From Flavobacterium sufflavum (GTDB lineage: Bacteria; Bacteroidota; Bacteroidia; Flavobacteriales; Flavobacteriaceae): a stretch of 64,000 nt of DNA. The notes beneath the pieces were generated by a model, which was given only the letters and a program-made list of their open reading frames with translations, was not told where the DNA came from and did not search any database. The translations under genes and the position numbers were made by a program. This document shows positions 26,076-33,986 of this stretch, one piece after another. Where the stretch lies: contig NZ_SACJ01000002.1 of assembly GCF_004016525.1 (NCBI RefSeq), forward strand, positions 372,001-436,000, in the 5' to 3' direction. Every line of letters begins with the position of its first letter. The first letter of the stretch is position 1.

Positions 26076-27005
26076 ATGAAAAACATTAAAAAATATCACG
26101 GAGTAGTTGTGCCAATGGTGACGCCATTAAGCAACGATTTAAGTATTGATTTAGATGCAGTAACTGTTTTGGTCAATCATTTAATTGATGGTGGTTGTCA
26201 TCCTTTTGTATTGGGAACAACGGGAGAATCTAGTTCTGTTTCTTTCGAAAGCAAAGTAGCATTGGTTAAAAAAACAGTAGAAGTAGCTAAAGGAAAAGCT
26301 ACGATTTACGCCGGGATTTCAGGGAATTGTTTCCAGGAATCCTTAGATCAGGCTAAGGTTTACACTGATTTAGGTGTTGATGTTTTGGTAGCTCACGTTC
26401 CTTATTATTATCCGTTAAGCCAGAATCATATTTTAAATTATTTTAATCAATTAGCATCGGCAGTTTCATTGCCGCTTATTGTTTACAATATGCCAATGAC
26501 AACCAATATGTCTATTGATTTAGAAATTGTCGATACTTTGAGTAAACACCCTAACATAGTAGGTTACAAAGAATCTGAAAGAGGCGAAGAACGCATGGCA
26601 AAAGCAATCGGACTTTGGAAATACCGTGAAAATTTCTCGTATTTACTGGGTTGGGCAGTTAAATCGTATGAGGGAATGTTGCTCGGAGCTGACGGATTAG
26701 TGCCTAGTACGGGAAACTTAACTCCGCAATTGTACAACACGATTTACGAAAGTGTGCTTTCAGGAAATAACGAAGCAGCTCAAAAAGCTCAGGAAAAAAG
26801 CGATGCTATTTCTAAGGTGTACCAGGAAAATCAAATAGTGACTAATGCCATACCAATACTCAAAACGATGTTGGCTCATTACAATCTTTGTAAGAATGAA
26901 GTATTGTTACCAATGATAAAAGTCAATACAATTAATGAGCAAGAAATTCAAGCCAAAATAAATGAATTAGGAAAGGATTTAAAAGGCTTAAACAGCATTG
27001 AATAA
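26076..27005 (+). CDS. DapA/NanA-superfamily aldolase (dihydrodipicolinate synthase family)
   Basis: A 309-residue class I aldolase. It has VVPMVTPLS at the N-terminus, the GTTGESSSVSFESK substrate-binding loop, the catalytic Tyr in VYNMPMTTN and the Schiff-base Lys in VGYKES. True DapA enzymes keep a different context and a shorter length (about 292); this gene sits between an alcohol dehydrogenase and PdxA2, so it is more likely a catabolic aldolase or dehydratase that forms or splits a 2-keto acid, commonly releasing pyruvate. It overlaps the next gene by one base. Confidence 0.9.
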   Translation: MKNIKKYHGVVVPMVTPLSNDLSIDLDAVTVLVNHLIDGGCHPFVLGTTGESSSVSFESKVALVKKTVEVAKGKATIYAGISGNCFQESLDQAKVYTDLGVDVLVAHVPYYYPLSQNHILNYFNQLASAVSLPLIVYNMPMTTNMSIDLEIVDTLSKHPNIVGYKESERGEERMAKAIGLWKYRENFSYLLGWAVKSYEGMLLGADGLVPSTGNLTPQLYNTIYESVLSGNNEAAQKAQEKSDAISKVYQENQIVTNAIPILKTMLAHYNLCKNEVLLPMIKVNTINEQEIQAKINELGKDLKGLNSIE

Positions 27006-28048
27006 TGGAGAATAGAAAGCCAATTTTAGGGATTACTATGGGGGATCCTGCAAGTATAGGGCCTGAAGTAGCCGTAAAAGCCTTATTGGATTCTAATGTT
27101 TATGAAGTGTGCCAACCTGTTTTAGTAGGTGAAGCCGATGTTTTTGAACAGGCAATTCAGTTTTGCGGATTGGATTTAAAAATAAATAGAATCTCAAAAA
27201 TTGCTGATGCCAAATTTGAAAAAGGCACAGCAGATGTTTTTGATTTGAATTATATGAATATCGCCGATTTAAAGATGGGCGAAATCACAGCCGAAGCAGG
27301 TGATGTGGCTTTTAGAACCGTTGTTAAAAATATCGAATTGGCTTTAGCCGGAGAAATTGACGGAACGGTTACTGGTCCCATAAACAAAGAATCGATTCAA
27401 AAAGCAGGTCATGTTTTTGCCGGGCATACCGAAATATACGCCCATTATACCGATACTAAAAAATACGGAATGTTATTAGTAGAGGAGAATTTGAGAGTAA
27501 TTCACGTTTCAACCCATGTTTCTTTGAGGCAAGCCTGTGATTTGGTTAAAAAGGATAGAATTCTGGAATGTGTTTTCCTTATTGATGAAGCTTGTAAAAA
27601 GTTAGGAATTGCAAATCCTAAAATTGGTGTTGCTGGATTAAATCCGCATGCCAGCGATGGAGGGCTTTTTGGTTATGAAGAAGAGCAGGAAATTCTTCCG
27701 GCAGTACAGGAAGCACTAAAAAGAGGATTCAATGTAGAAGGACCAATTCCTGCTGATACTTTGTTTCCAAAAGCAATTGGGGGTGTTTATGATGGTTGTG
27801 TAGCTATGTACCACGACCAGGGACACATTCCTTTTAAAACAGTAGGATTCAATTGGGATCAAGCCAAAGGACAAATGAAAAGTGTAAGAGGAGTAAACAT
27901 TACGTTAGGGCTTCCTATAATTAGAACTTCAGTTGATCACGGAACTGCGATGGAAATTGCGGGAAAAGGAATAGCGAGTCCGGACGCTATGGTTCTTGCC
28001 ATAGAATATGCAGCAAGATTACATAGAAATAAACAAGATAATCTATAG
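27005..28048 (+). CDS. pdxA2: PdxA2-type 4-phospho-tetronate dehydrogenase
   Basis: A 347-residue PdxA-family protein, with motifs VTGPINKESI, FAGHTEIYA, AGLNPHASDGGLFG, CVAMYHDQGHIPFK and RTSVDHGTAMEIAGKG that supply the metal-binding histidines and substrate loop. PdxA proper makes pyridoxal phosphate; paralogues beside DUF1537 kinases (PdxA2) oxidise 4-phospho-D-threonate or -erythronate, which then loses CO2 to give dihydroxyacetone phosphate. The adjacent kinase makes the PdxA2 reading strongly preferred here. Confidence 0.9.
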   Translation: MENRKPILGITMGDPASIGPEVAVKALLDSNVYEVCQPVLVGEADVFEQAIQFCGLDLKINRISKIADAKFEKGTADVFDLNYMNIADLKMGEITAEAGDVAFRTVVKNIELALAGEIDGTVTGPINKESIQKAGHVFAGHTEIYAHYTDTKKYGMLLVEENLRVIHVSTHVSLRQACDLVKKDRILECVFLIDEACKKLGIANPKIGVAGLNPHASDGGLFGYEEEQEILPAVQEALKRGFNVEGPIPADTLFPKAIGGVYDGCVAMYHDQGHIPFKTVGFNWDQAKGQMKSVRGVNITLGLPIIRTSVDHGTAMEIAGKGIASPDAMVLAIEYAARLHRNKQDNL

Positions 28049-28051
28049 AAA

Positions 28052-29203
28052 ATGATAGCAGTTATATCAGATGATTTTACAGGTGCTGCCGAAATAGGCG
28101 GAATTGGTATTCGTAACGGATTTAGTGTTACGATAGATACTACTGTAAATGCAAATTATAACTGTGATGTTTTAGTAATAGCAACAAATACACGCTCTTT
28201 GTGTAAAATTGATGCTCAAAAACAAATTAAAAAAGTTACTCAAGAATTACTTAAATTAAATCCAGATTTTATTTATAAAAAAACCGATTCATTACTTCGT
28301 GGAAAAGTAGGGGATGAACTCATAGCCCAACTCGAAGTTTCCGGAAAGAAAAAAGTATTACTAGTTCCCGCAAATCCTTTATTACATCGAACTATTGTGG
28401 ACGGTGTTTATTATATAAATAAAATCCCGCTGATGGAATCTGATTTTTTTGGAGACGATTTTGCTAAAGGGGCAACTTCAAATGTTTTAGATATGATCGG
28501 TAATGATTATAAAGACCAATCTTTTTCAATTTCTCTAGGGCAGGAAATGCCTGGTGAAGGTTTTATAATTGGGAATACTGCGACCAATGAGGATCTGATG
28601 GAGTGGGCTAATTTGATTGATGAAACCATGTTGCCGGCTGGTGGAGCCAGTTTTTTTAATGCAATTTTAAGAAAAATTAAATCAGAAAGAAAAAAAACAG
28701 TATCTTCCCACACGTTTGGCAAAAAAGCCTTGTATTTATGCGGGAGTAATTATCAGCCTAGTAGAGAGGTAGTTAGGAAGGCGAAAGAAAGTGGTGCTTG
28801 TGTTTCTTATATGCCGAGTACTATTTTTTGTGATAATAATTATGAGGAAATTATACAAAAATGGTCAAATGAAATTATTAAAATTATTCAGAAAAAAGAT
28901 AAGGTTGTTATAGCTATAGATGAGTTAGAATGTGAAGGTGTGGAGGATGTCTCTAATAAAATTAATGATATATTTGGAGTGTTGATAAAAAAAGTGCTTG
29001 AAAAAGTAAGTTTGGAAGAGTTATTGATAGAAGGTGGTGCTACGGCCTATTCGATAATTGAACATTTAGGATATAAAAAATTTTACCCAGAGCAAGAACT
29101 ATCTCAAGGTGTAATAAGGATGGAGATTGAGCAAACAAATAAAATGCATTTAACCCTAAAACCAGGAAGTTATCAATGGACTAAGTCTATTTGGAAATTT
29201 TAA
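28052..29203 (+). CDS. Four-carbon acid sugar kinase family protein (DUF1537)
   Basis: A 383-residue two-domain kinase. The N-terminal substrate domain has IAVISDDFTGAAEIGGIGIRNG and the KKTDSLLRGKVGDEL and VPANPLLHRTIVDG segments; the C-terminal nucleotide-binding domain has a Gly-rich IEGGATAYSIIEHLG motif. The family phosphorylates D-threonate, L-threonate, D-erythronate or ketotetronates at O4. It is somewhat shorter than most members (about 420), with a lean C-terminal domain. Four bases separate it from pdxA2. Confidence 0.9.
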   Translation: MIAVISDDFTGAAEIGGIGIRNGFSVTIDTTVNANYNCDVLVIATNTRSLCKIDAQKQIKKVTQELLKLNPDFIYKKTDSLLRGKVGDELIAQLEVSGKKKVLLVPANPLLHRTIVDGVYYINKIPLMESDFFGDDFAKGATSNVLDMIGNDYKDQSFSISLGQEMPGEGFIIGNTATNEDLMEWANLIDETMLPAGGASFFNAILRKIKSERKKTVSSHTFGKKALYLCGSNYQPSREVVRKAKESGACVSYMPSTIFCDNNYEEIIQKWSNEIIKIIQKKDKVVIAIDELECEGVEDVSNKINDIFGVLIKKVLEKVSLEELLIEGGATAYSIIEHLGYKKFYPEQELSQGVIRMEIEQTNKMHLTLKPGSYQWTKSIWKF

Positions 29204-29214
29204 AATTATAAAGC

Positions 29215-30783
29215 ATGAATGAATCTTCGTTACACCTTATTGACTATTTAATAATAATTTTATCTTTATTAGTTACATTAGGAGTTGGAGTAAAATATTC
29301 TGGAAAAAACACTAATACACAACAATATTTTGCAGCGGGGGGAAATATTCCGGCTTGGGCTATTGGAATGTCAATTTTCGCAACATTAATCAGTAGTGTA
29401 ACATTTTTAGCTTACCCAGGCGAAGGTTATAAATCCAATTGGATATTACTAATCCAAGGTTTTATGGTGCCGGTAGTTCTTCTTTTTTCCATACGATTTA
29501 TTGTTCCTTTATATCGAAATGTCATAGGATTAAGTGCCTATGAATATTTTGAAAAACGATTCGGTTATTTGGCAAGAGTTTATGGCTCATTAGGATTTAT
29601 TTTTGCCCATTTCTCAAAAATGGGATCCGTATTATATCTTTTGTCATTAGCATTGACTTCAATGACGGGTATTGAACCCTTGATTATACTTTGGGTGATA
29701 GGAATTTCAATTATATTGATAACCCTTTTAGGAGGAATGGAAGCCGTAATTTGGTTAGATGTTATCCAGGGATTTTTACTTATTTTAGGAGGATTAGTAG
29801 CTATTGCAGTAATTATTTTCAAGACTGATGGAGGTCTTCCTGCCATTGTAAATTACGCCGTTGACCACGATAAGATTGGATTTGGTCCATTTAATTGGGA
29901 TTTTGTAAATCTTACTTTCTGGGTTATGTCTATCAATGGACTATTTTATGCCATACAAAAATATGGTGCCGACCAGACTATTGTGCAAAGATATCTTACA
30001 GCAAAATCAGATAAAGAAGCCATTAGAGGTTCTATCATCGGAATATCAATCACGGTGCCTATATGGACTCTTTTTATGTTTATCGGAACGGCTTTGTTCT
30101 GCTTTTACGCCATAAATAATTTAGCATTACCTGTTGGTATAAAACCGGATGCAGTTTTTCCGTTTTTTATAACCACTCAATTGCCTCCGGGACTGGTTGG
30201 ATTAATATTGTCAGCACTTATTGCAGCGGCTATTTCCAGTTTAGATGCCGATTTAAATTCTTTGGCAGCAGTAGGGGTAGATGATTATTACAAACGATTA
30301 AGACGTAATAGTTCGGGAAAACAACAGCTTAATTTTGGAAAATTATTAGTTGTTATAGCAGGTACAGGAGCGATTTCAGTAGCTACTATTTATATAAAAT
30401 TAGGAAGTGGAGTTGGTATATTGTCTACAGTTTTTATGTTGTATGCTATCTTTTCGGGTGGAATTGCAGGAATGCTGCTGTTAGGACTTTTTGTAAATAG
30501 AGCTAACAGACGAGGTTTGAATGTTGGAATTGTAGCTTGTATGCTCTTCACAAGCTATGCTTTGTTAACATCAACTTATACAGGAAGTGGAGCCACTAGC
30601 CATCTTGTTTTGGACTTAGGCTCATTTAATTTTACACATCATAAATACATGTTAGGGGTTTATAGTCATTTTGTATTGTTTTTTGTAGGCTGGATAGCCA
30701 GTTACTTCTTTCCGAAAGTTGAAGTACCTACTAATCTCACTTATTATGGTTATTTAGAGAAAAAGAGAAAAGGTCTTCTTTAA
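29215..30783 (+). CDS. Sodium:solute symporter (SSS family)
   Basis: A 522-residue protein with about 13-14 membrane helices and SSS features such as YFAAGGNIPAWAIGMSIFATLISSVTFLAYPGEGYK (in part), YEYFEKRFG, a GADQTIVQRYLTAKSDKEA loop, and AALIAAAISSLDADLNSLAAVGVDDYY-type residues (Na2 site Ser-Ser). It ends the operon and is 11 bases after the kinase gene. Probable uptake system for the acid sugar; the substrate is inferred from context. Confidence 0.92.
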   Translation: MNESSLHLIDYLIIILSLLVTLGVGVKYSGKNTNTQQYFAAGGNIPAWAIGMSIFATLISSVTFLAYPGEGYKSNWILLIQGFMVPVVLLFSIRFIVPLYRNVIGLSAYEYFEKRFGYLARVYGSLGFIFAHFSKMGSVLYLLSLALTSMTGIEPLIILWVIGISIILITLLGGMEAVIWLDVIQGFLLILGGLVAIAVIIFKTDGGLPAIVNYAVDHDKIGFGPFNWDFVNLTFWVMSINGLFYAIQKYGADQTIVQRYLTAKSDKEAIRGSIIGISITVPIWTLFMFIGTALFCFYAINNLALPVGIKPDAVFPFFITTQLPPGLVGLILSALIAAAISSLDADLNSLAAVGVDDYYKRLRRNSSGKQQLNFGKLLVVIAGTGAISVATIYIKLGSGVGILSTVFMLYAIFSGGIAGMLLLGLFVNRANRRGLNVGIVACMLFTSYALLTSTYTGSGATSHLVLDLGSFNFTHHKYMLGVYSHFVLFFVGWIASYFFPKVEVPTNLTYYGYLEKKRKGLL

Positions 30784-30800
30784 AAAGATAAATGAAATAA

Positions 30801-30844
30801 AAAAAGTCTTAGTTGTTTGTGTAAAATAACTAAGACTTTTTTGT
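30801..30844 (+). terminator. Terminator of the acid-sugar operon
   Basis: A 14-bp stem AAAAAGTCTTAGTT/AACTAAGACTTTTT ends in T6, 17 bases after the symporter stop. Confidence 0.92.
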
Positions 30845-30910
30845 TTATTTTTATCAAAATAATTACAATCTAATACCTAATAATTAACTCATATTTATGA
30901 AATTAGGTCT

Positions 30911-30918
30911 TACTTTTG
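30911..30918 (+). promoter_or_regulatory. Candidate -7 box of the PH/SHOCT gene
   Basis: TACTTTTG matches TAnnTTTG, 50 bases before the start at 30968. Confidence 0.5.
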
Positions 30919-30967
30919 TAAAGTAAAAACGACTATTCAACCAATAGAAAAATAAATCTAGTCTAAA

Positions 30968-31648
30968 ATGAAAGAACAAATCAAGAAATTTTTAAACGAA
31001 GAACAAGATCCTAAAGCTATTGAGAAAATCACCTCAAAGCTATATGATTTATTGATGAAGAACGAAGAAATTGGGTATATCGCAGTTCAAAAAAAACCGG
31101 CAATTACTGTTTTTCCCGATAGTATTGTTTTGACAAATAAGCGAATCATCATTTGCCAACCTAAAAACTTAGGACTTTCGATGGATTTTGTTGATTATAC
31201 CTGGGATCAAATCGAAGGAACTTTTGTGAAAGAAAACATTCTGGGTTCAGAGTTTTCTTTTTCGACTAAAACTGATATGACGGTTTCTATTGATTATATC
31301 CCGAAAATTCAAGCCAGAAAGATTTTTACTTATGCTAAAGAGCAATTGGATATTCTAAAAACCGGATCGGTTCAAAACACGGTAGCTACTCCAGAAGAGT
31401 CTGTAGAGGAAATTGAAGAAATGGAAACAGAAGAGGTTACTAATTATGCCGAAATTATACCTAGTGTTCCTGATTATTCCGAAAGACCAAATGATAATCT
31501 TAGCCCAACAGCAGAAAAAAAATTAAATGAATTGTCTCAGGACGAACTTTTTGAAAAATTACAGAATTATAAAAAACTACTGGATAACGGATTGATTCTT
31601 CAGGGAGAATATGATGCCCTTAAGAAAGAGATTCTGAGTTTGATGTAG
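30968..31648 (+). CDS. Bacterial PH-domain protein with C-terminal SHOCT motif
   Basis: A 226-residue soluble protein. Residues about 30-135 form a bacterial PH-like domain (DSIVLTNKRIIICQPK ... DYTWDQIEGTFVKENILGSEFSF). A Glu/Pro-rich linker follows, and residues about 190-226 are a SHOCT motif (LFEKLQNYKKLLDNGLILQGEYDALKKEIL, in part). SHOCT helices usually serve oligomerisation or membrane contact. Function unknown; the gene is monocistronic. Confidence 0.85.
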   Translation: MKEQIKKFLNEEQDPKAIEKITSKLYDLLMKNEEIGYIAVQKKPAITVFPDSIVLTNKRIIICQPKNLGLSMDFVDYTWDQIEGTFVKENILGSEFSFSTKTDMTVSIDYIPKIQARKIFTYAKEQLDILKTGSVQNTVATPEESVEEIEEMETEEVTNYAEIIPSVPDYSERPNDNLSPTAEKKLNELSQDELFEKLQNYKKLLDNGLILQGEYDALKKEILSLM

Positions 31649-31664
31649 TTTATGTAAATCAATA

Positions 31665-31785
31665 GAAATGGGCTTTAGCCCGTTTCAAAATTAAAATTTA
31701 TAATAGGCTTTAGCCGAAATCTAAATACGGATTTGGCTAAAGCCTTTTTTGTTTTTCAAATGCTTGTCATCTGGCTAAAGCCAGA
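31665..31785. repeat. GGCTTTAGCC palindrome cluster
   Basis: Three related inverted repeats in series: GAAATGGGCTTTAGCCCGTTTC-like at 31665-31686, a long hairpin AGGCTTTAGCC...GGCTAAAGCCT with T6 at 31705-31750 (also a good terminator for the PH/SHOCT gene), and TCTGGCTAAAGCCAGA at 31770-31785. Confidence 0.8.
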
Positions 31786-31968
31786 CACAATTGATGAAAA
31801 CTTGAATTTTTGTAAGATTTATTTATATATTAGCAAAAAATAGAATCTGGAGTTTATCAGATCAATCCACCCAATTTAAGGTAGATAAGTCTGATTTCAT
31901 CAGACCTATAAGCGAGTTATAGCGAATGCACCTAAAAAAACAAAATAAATCGAGTTTTAAAATAAACT
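31786..31968. other. Gene-free stretch with small hairpin and GTTATAGC motif
   Basis: AT-rich DNA holding a 7-bp hairpin GTCTGAT/ATCAGAC (31889-31905) and AGCGAGTTATAGCG (31911-31924), the latter inverted relative to GGCTATAAC at 32361-32369 beyond the next gene. No ORF, RNA gene or clear promoter is visible. Confidence 0.5.
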
Positions 31969-32349
31969 ATGAAAAAGACATTCTTAATATTTTCCGTTCT
32001 TTTTATTATGTGTTCATTTAATGAAAATGGACAAAAAAATGGATTGAATTGTACTTTACAAAAAGGAAACAGAATAATGAAATTGGAATTTGACACTAAT
32101 AAAAAGTATTTAGAGTTAAAGAGAAGAACTGCATTAAAAATTTCATTTGAAAATATTTACATAAATGGTTTCAGTATTGAGGGTGTTGGGATTCAAATGT
32201 GTGGAGGAGGAAAGAACTTTACTAAATTAAAAATTTCTCCAGTGAAAAAATATCTTGTTAATAACCAATTAGAAATTTCTTTATTTGAAGAAAGGAATGG
32301 GAAAAAAGAATTGTTTCGTAAATTATTGATTCCTGTTAAAGTAGATTAA
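31969..32349 (+). CDS. Hypothetical secreted protein or lipoprotein
   Basis: 126 residues with an N-terminal signal sequence MKKTFLIFSVLFIMCSFNEN, which may be a lipobox ending at C15 (FIMC). The rest is a lysine-rich beta-like domain (MKLEFDTNKKYLELKRR, KISFENIYINGFSIEGVG, CGGGKNFTKLKISP). No family is recognised. It lies alone between two short inverted GTTATAGC/GCTATAAC motifs, and could be a mobile or cassette-like gene. Confidence 0.65.
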   Translation: MKKTFLIFSVLFIMCSFNENGQKNGLNCTLQKGNRIMKLEFDTNKKYLELKRRTALKISFENIYINGFSIEGVGIQMCGGGKNFTKLKISPVKKYLVNNQLEISLFEERNGKKELFRKLLIPVKVD

Positions 32350-32487
32350 AATAAAGTACTGGCTATAACAGCTACAACGGATTAGGGTAATAAGCTTAAT
32401 TTAATGATAGAATTGTAACTGAAAAATACTGTTGAACAAAAATCATAAACAAAAACCCAAAACGTTCTAGTTGTCTGGTATTGTGTT

Positions 32488-33588
32488 TTATAAAGTTTTC
32501 TTCTGTTTCTCTAAAAAATTATTGGATTGCAGTTCCAGTAAATTAGTTGCGTTTTTTCGTTGTAAATCATACAATTGCTTGTCCTCGGCAATATCCTGAT
32601 ATACCTTGTCGTGCATGGCAGCACTGGTTTTTACTAGTAAACTTCGTTGGTATTTGTCTTGTTCTAATGTAGCTTTTAAAGCAGTTTCTAAATCCTCTAA
32701 CTTATAATCGTATTCGCCTTTTGGAGATAAAAGTTTGGCAATAATCGGTGAAGTTTCAATGGCCAGAAACAATAACATGATAAAATAGGACGGCAGCGAG
32801 GGTAATTTACTCAACGCATTGATTCTTGCCATTAGGCCGTCAAAACCGTCAATGATGGGCTGGGTTTGGGTTACTTTTTTGTCTAAATCAGTCTGAAGGA
32901 TTTTGTTCTGATTTTCCTTTTCGGCAATTTTTGCCAGATTCTTTTTTCTAATGGTATCCAGTTCGGCTGAAGCCAGATTATGTTTGGCAATTTTTTCCTT
33001 AAAAACAGGACCTTTTCCCATTCTCATAGTGCCTTTGGTTCCTTCAGCTTCGGTAATATAGGTTTCGTATAAGCTATTGACTTCTTTCTCTTTTTGGGTG
33101 ATTTCATTCTTTAAAGTCGCAATTTCAGCCTTGTTTTTATCCAAATCCGATTTGAAATAATTAGCCACTTCTTTTTTGTTATTCAAAGCCATGGTATTTT
33201 TTTCTTTCAATAAAACGGTATTGATTTCCTTTTCGAAAATTTTAATTTCCAAAGGCTTCGAAATAACGATGGCGATTATGATTGCCAAGACAATTCGGGG
33301 CGAGGCCTGTAGAAATTCGCTCCCAAAACGCTCTCTTTTTCGAATAGTCGACACAATAAAACGATCCAAATTAAAAATCAGCAAACTCCAAATCACCCCA
33401 AAAGCAATAGCGGGATATACGCTGTCAAATACGGTAAAAAGCGCATAAGCACTAGCTATAAAAGCCATGACGGCAGTGAAGAAAACCGTCGCGCCAATGC
33501 CTACATATTTGGTTTGTTCCCCTTCGGAGCATCCTTCTAGAAGGTTTTTGTCGGCTCCGGAACAGAGGATAAAAAATGATTTTAACAT
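32488..33588 (-). CDS. DUF4407 family membrane protein
   Basis: 366 residues. Starts with FILCSGADKNLLEGCSEGEQTKYVGIGATVFF (in part), two pairs of membrane helices (about 30-80 and 95-115), a long coiled-coil segment of alternating Lys/Glu (about 130-255: NKAEIATLKNEITQKEKEVN), and a last helix LPSYFIMLLFLAIETSPIIAKL. This matches DUF4407 proteins of Bacteroidetes and Actinobacteria. Function unknown. The N-terminal two cysteines are family-typical. Confidence 0.9.
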   Translation of the reverse strand: MLKSFFILCSGADKNLLEGCSEGEQTKYVGIGATVFFTAVMAFIASAYALFTVFDSVYPAIAFGVIWSLLIFNLDRFIVSTIRKRERFGSEFLQASPRIVLAIIIAIVISKPLEIKIFEKEINTVLLKEKNTMALNNKKEVANYFKSDLDKNKAEIATLKNEITQKEKEVNSLYETYITEAEGTKGTMRMGKGPVFKEKIAKHNLASAELDTIRKKNLAKIAEKENQNKILQTDLDKKVTQTQPIIDGFDGLMARINALSKLPSLPSYFIMLLFLAIETSPIIAKLLSPKGEYDYKLEDLETALKATLEQDKYQRSLLVKTSAAMHDKVYQDIAEDKQLYDLQRKNATNLLELQSNNFLEKQKKTL

Positions 33589-33694
33589 GATTGTCTTTTT
33601 TGATTCGTGTATTGATTACAAATTTAACGCCAAAAAATGAATTTTGGTGTAAATAATTGATATGTATTTGGTTATGATTTTTTTGAAATAAAAA

Positions 33695-33717
33695 AAGCTG
33701 TTCGTATGGAACAGCTT
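33695..33717 (-). terminator. Terminator-like hairpin, minus strand
   Basis: AAGCTGTTC/GAACAGCTT with a five-base loop; read on the minus strand it ends in a T-rich run. It lies 270 bases past the pckA stop, beyond the first copy of the 170-bp repeat, so pckA transcripts may run through the repeat before ending here. Confidence 0.7.
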
Positions 33718-33762
33718 GTATTGTTTTTGGACGTGATTGTATCAAGAACAGAAAATTTACTT

Positions 33763-33932
33763 TTTTCTTTTTTGCTTGATCAAAAAAGAAACAAAAAAAT
33801 CAAGTCTTACACTTCCTCGTCGGTCAAATTAGTTTTCGAATACTAAAAGAAAAGAAACTCGCTACGCTCAAACAGCTTTTCTTTTTACGTATTCTTCAAA
33901 CATTTGACACTCGACTGCGGAAGCTAAGGACA
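33763..33932. repeat. 170-bp MITE-like repeat, copy 1
   Basis: It matches 37854-38022 with five substitutions and one single-base indel. It forms one large imperfect hairpin: CTTCCTCGTCG pairs with CGACTGCGGAAG, GTCAAAT with ATTTGAC, GAATAC with GTATTC, AGAAAAG with CTTTTCT. It starts with a GCTTGATCAAAAAAGAAAC palindromic end. It has no ORF of its own and fills most of the gap between DUF4407 and pckA. Confidence 0.9.
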
Positions 33933-33986
33933 ATTAAACCCCAGAAAAAAAACATAATTTAATTTACATTTAACAAAGTATAAACG

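Noticed and set aside
26076..27005. The DapA-family gene as lysine-pathway dapA
   Set aside because: It sits inside a LacI-controlled catabolic operon with no other lysine synthesis genes.
27005..28048. The PdxA gene as vitamin B6 synthesis pdxA
   Set aside because: It lies 3 bases from a DUF1537 kinase; that pair marks the PdxA2 group.
33452..33745. Antisense-frame ORF overlapping the DUF4407 start and the hairpin at 33695
   Set aside because: It runs through a terminator and a repeat and shows no protein-like features.
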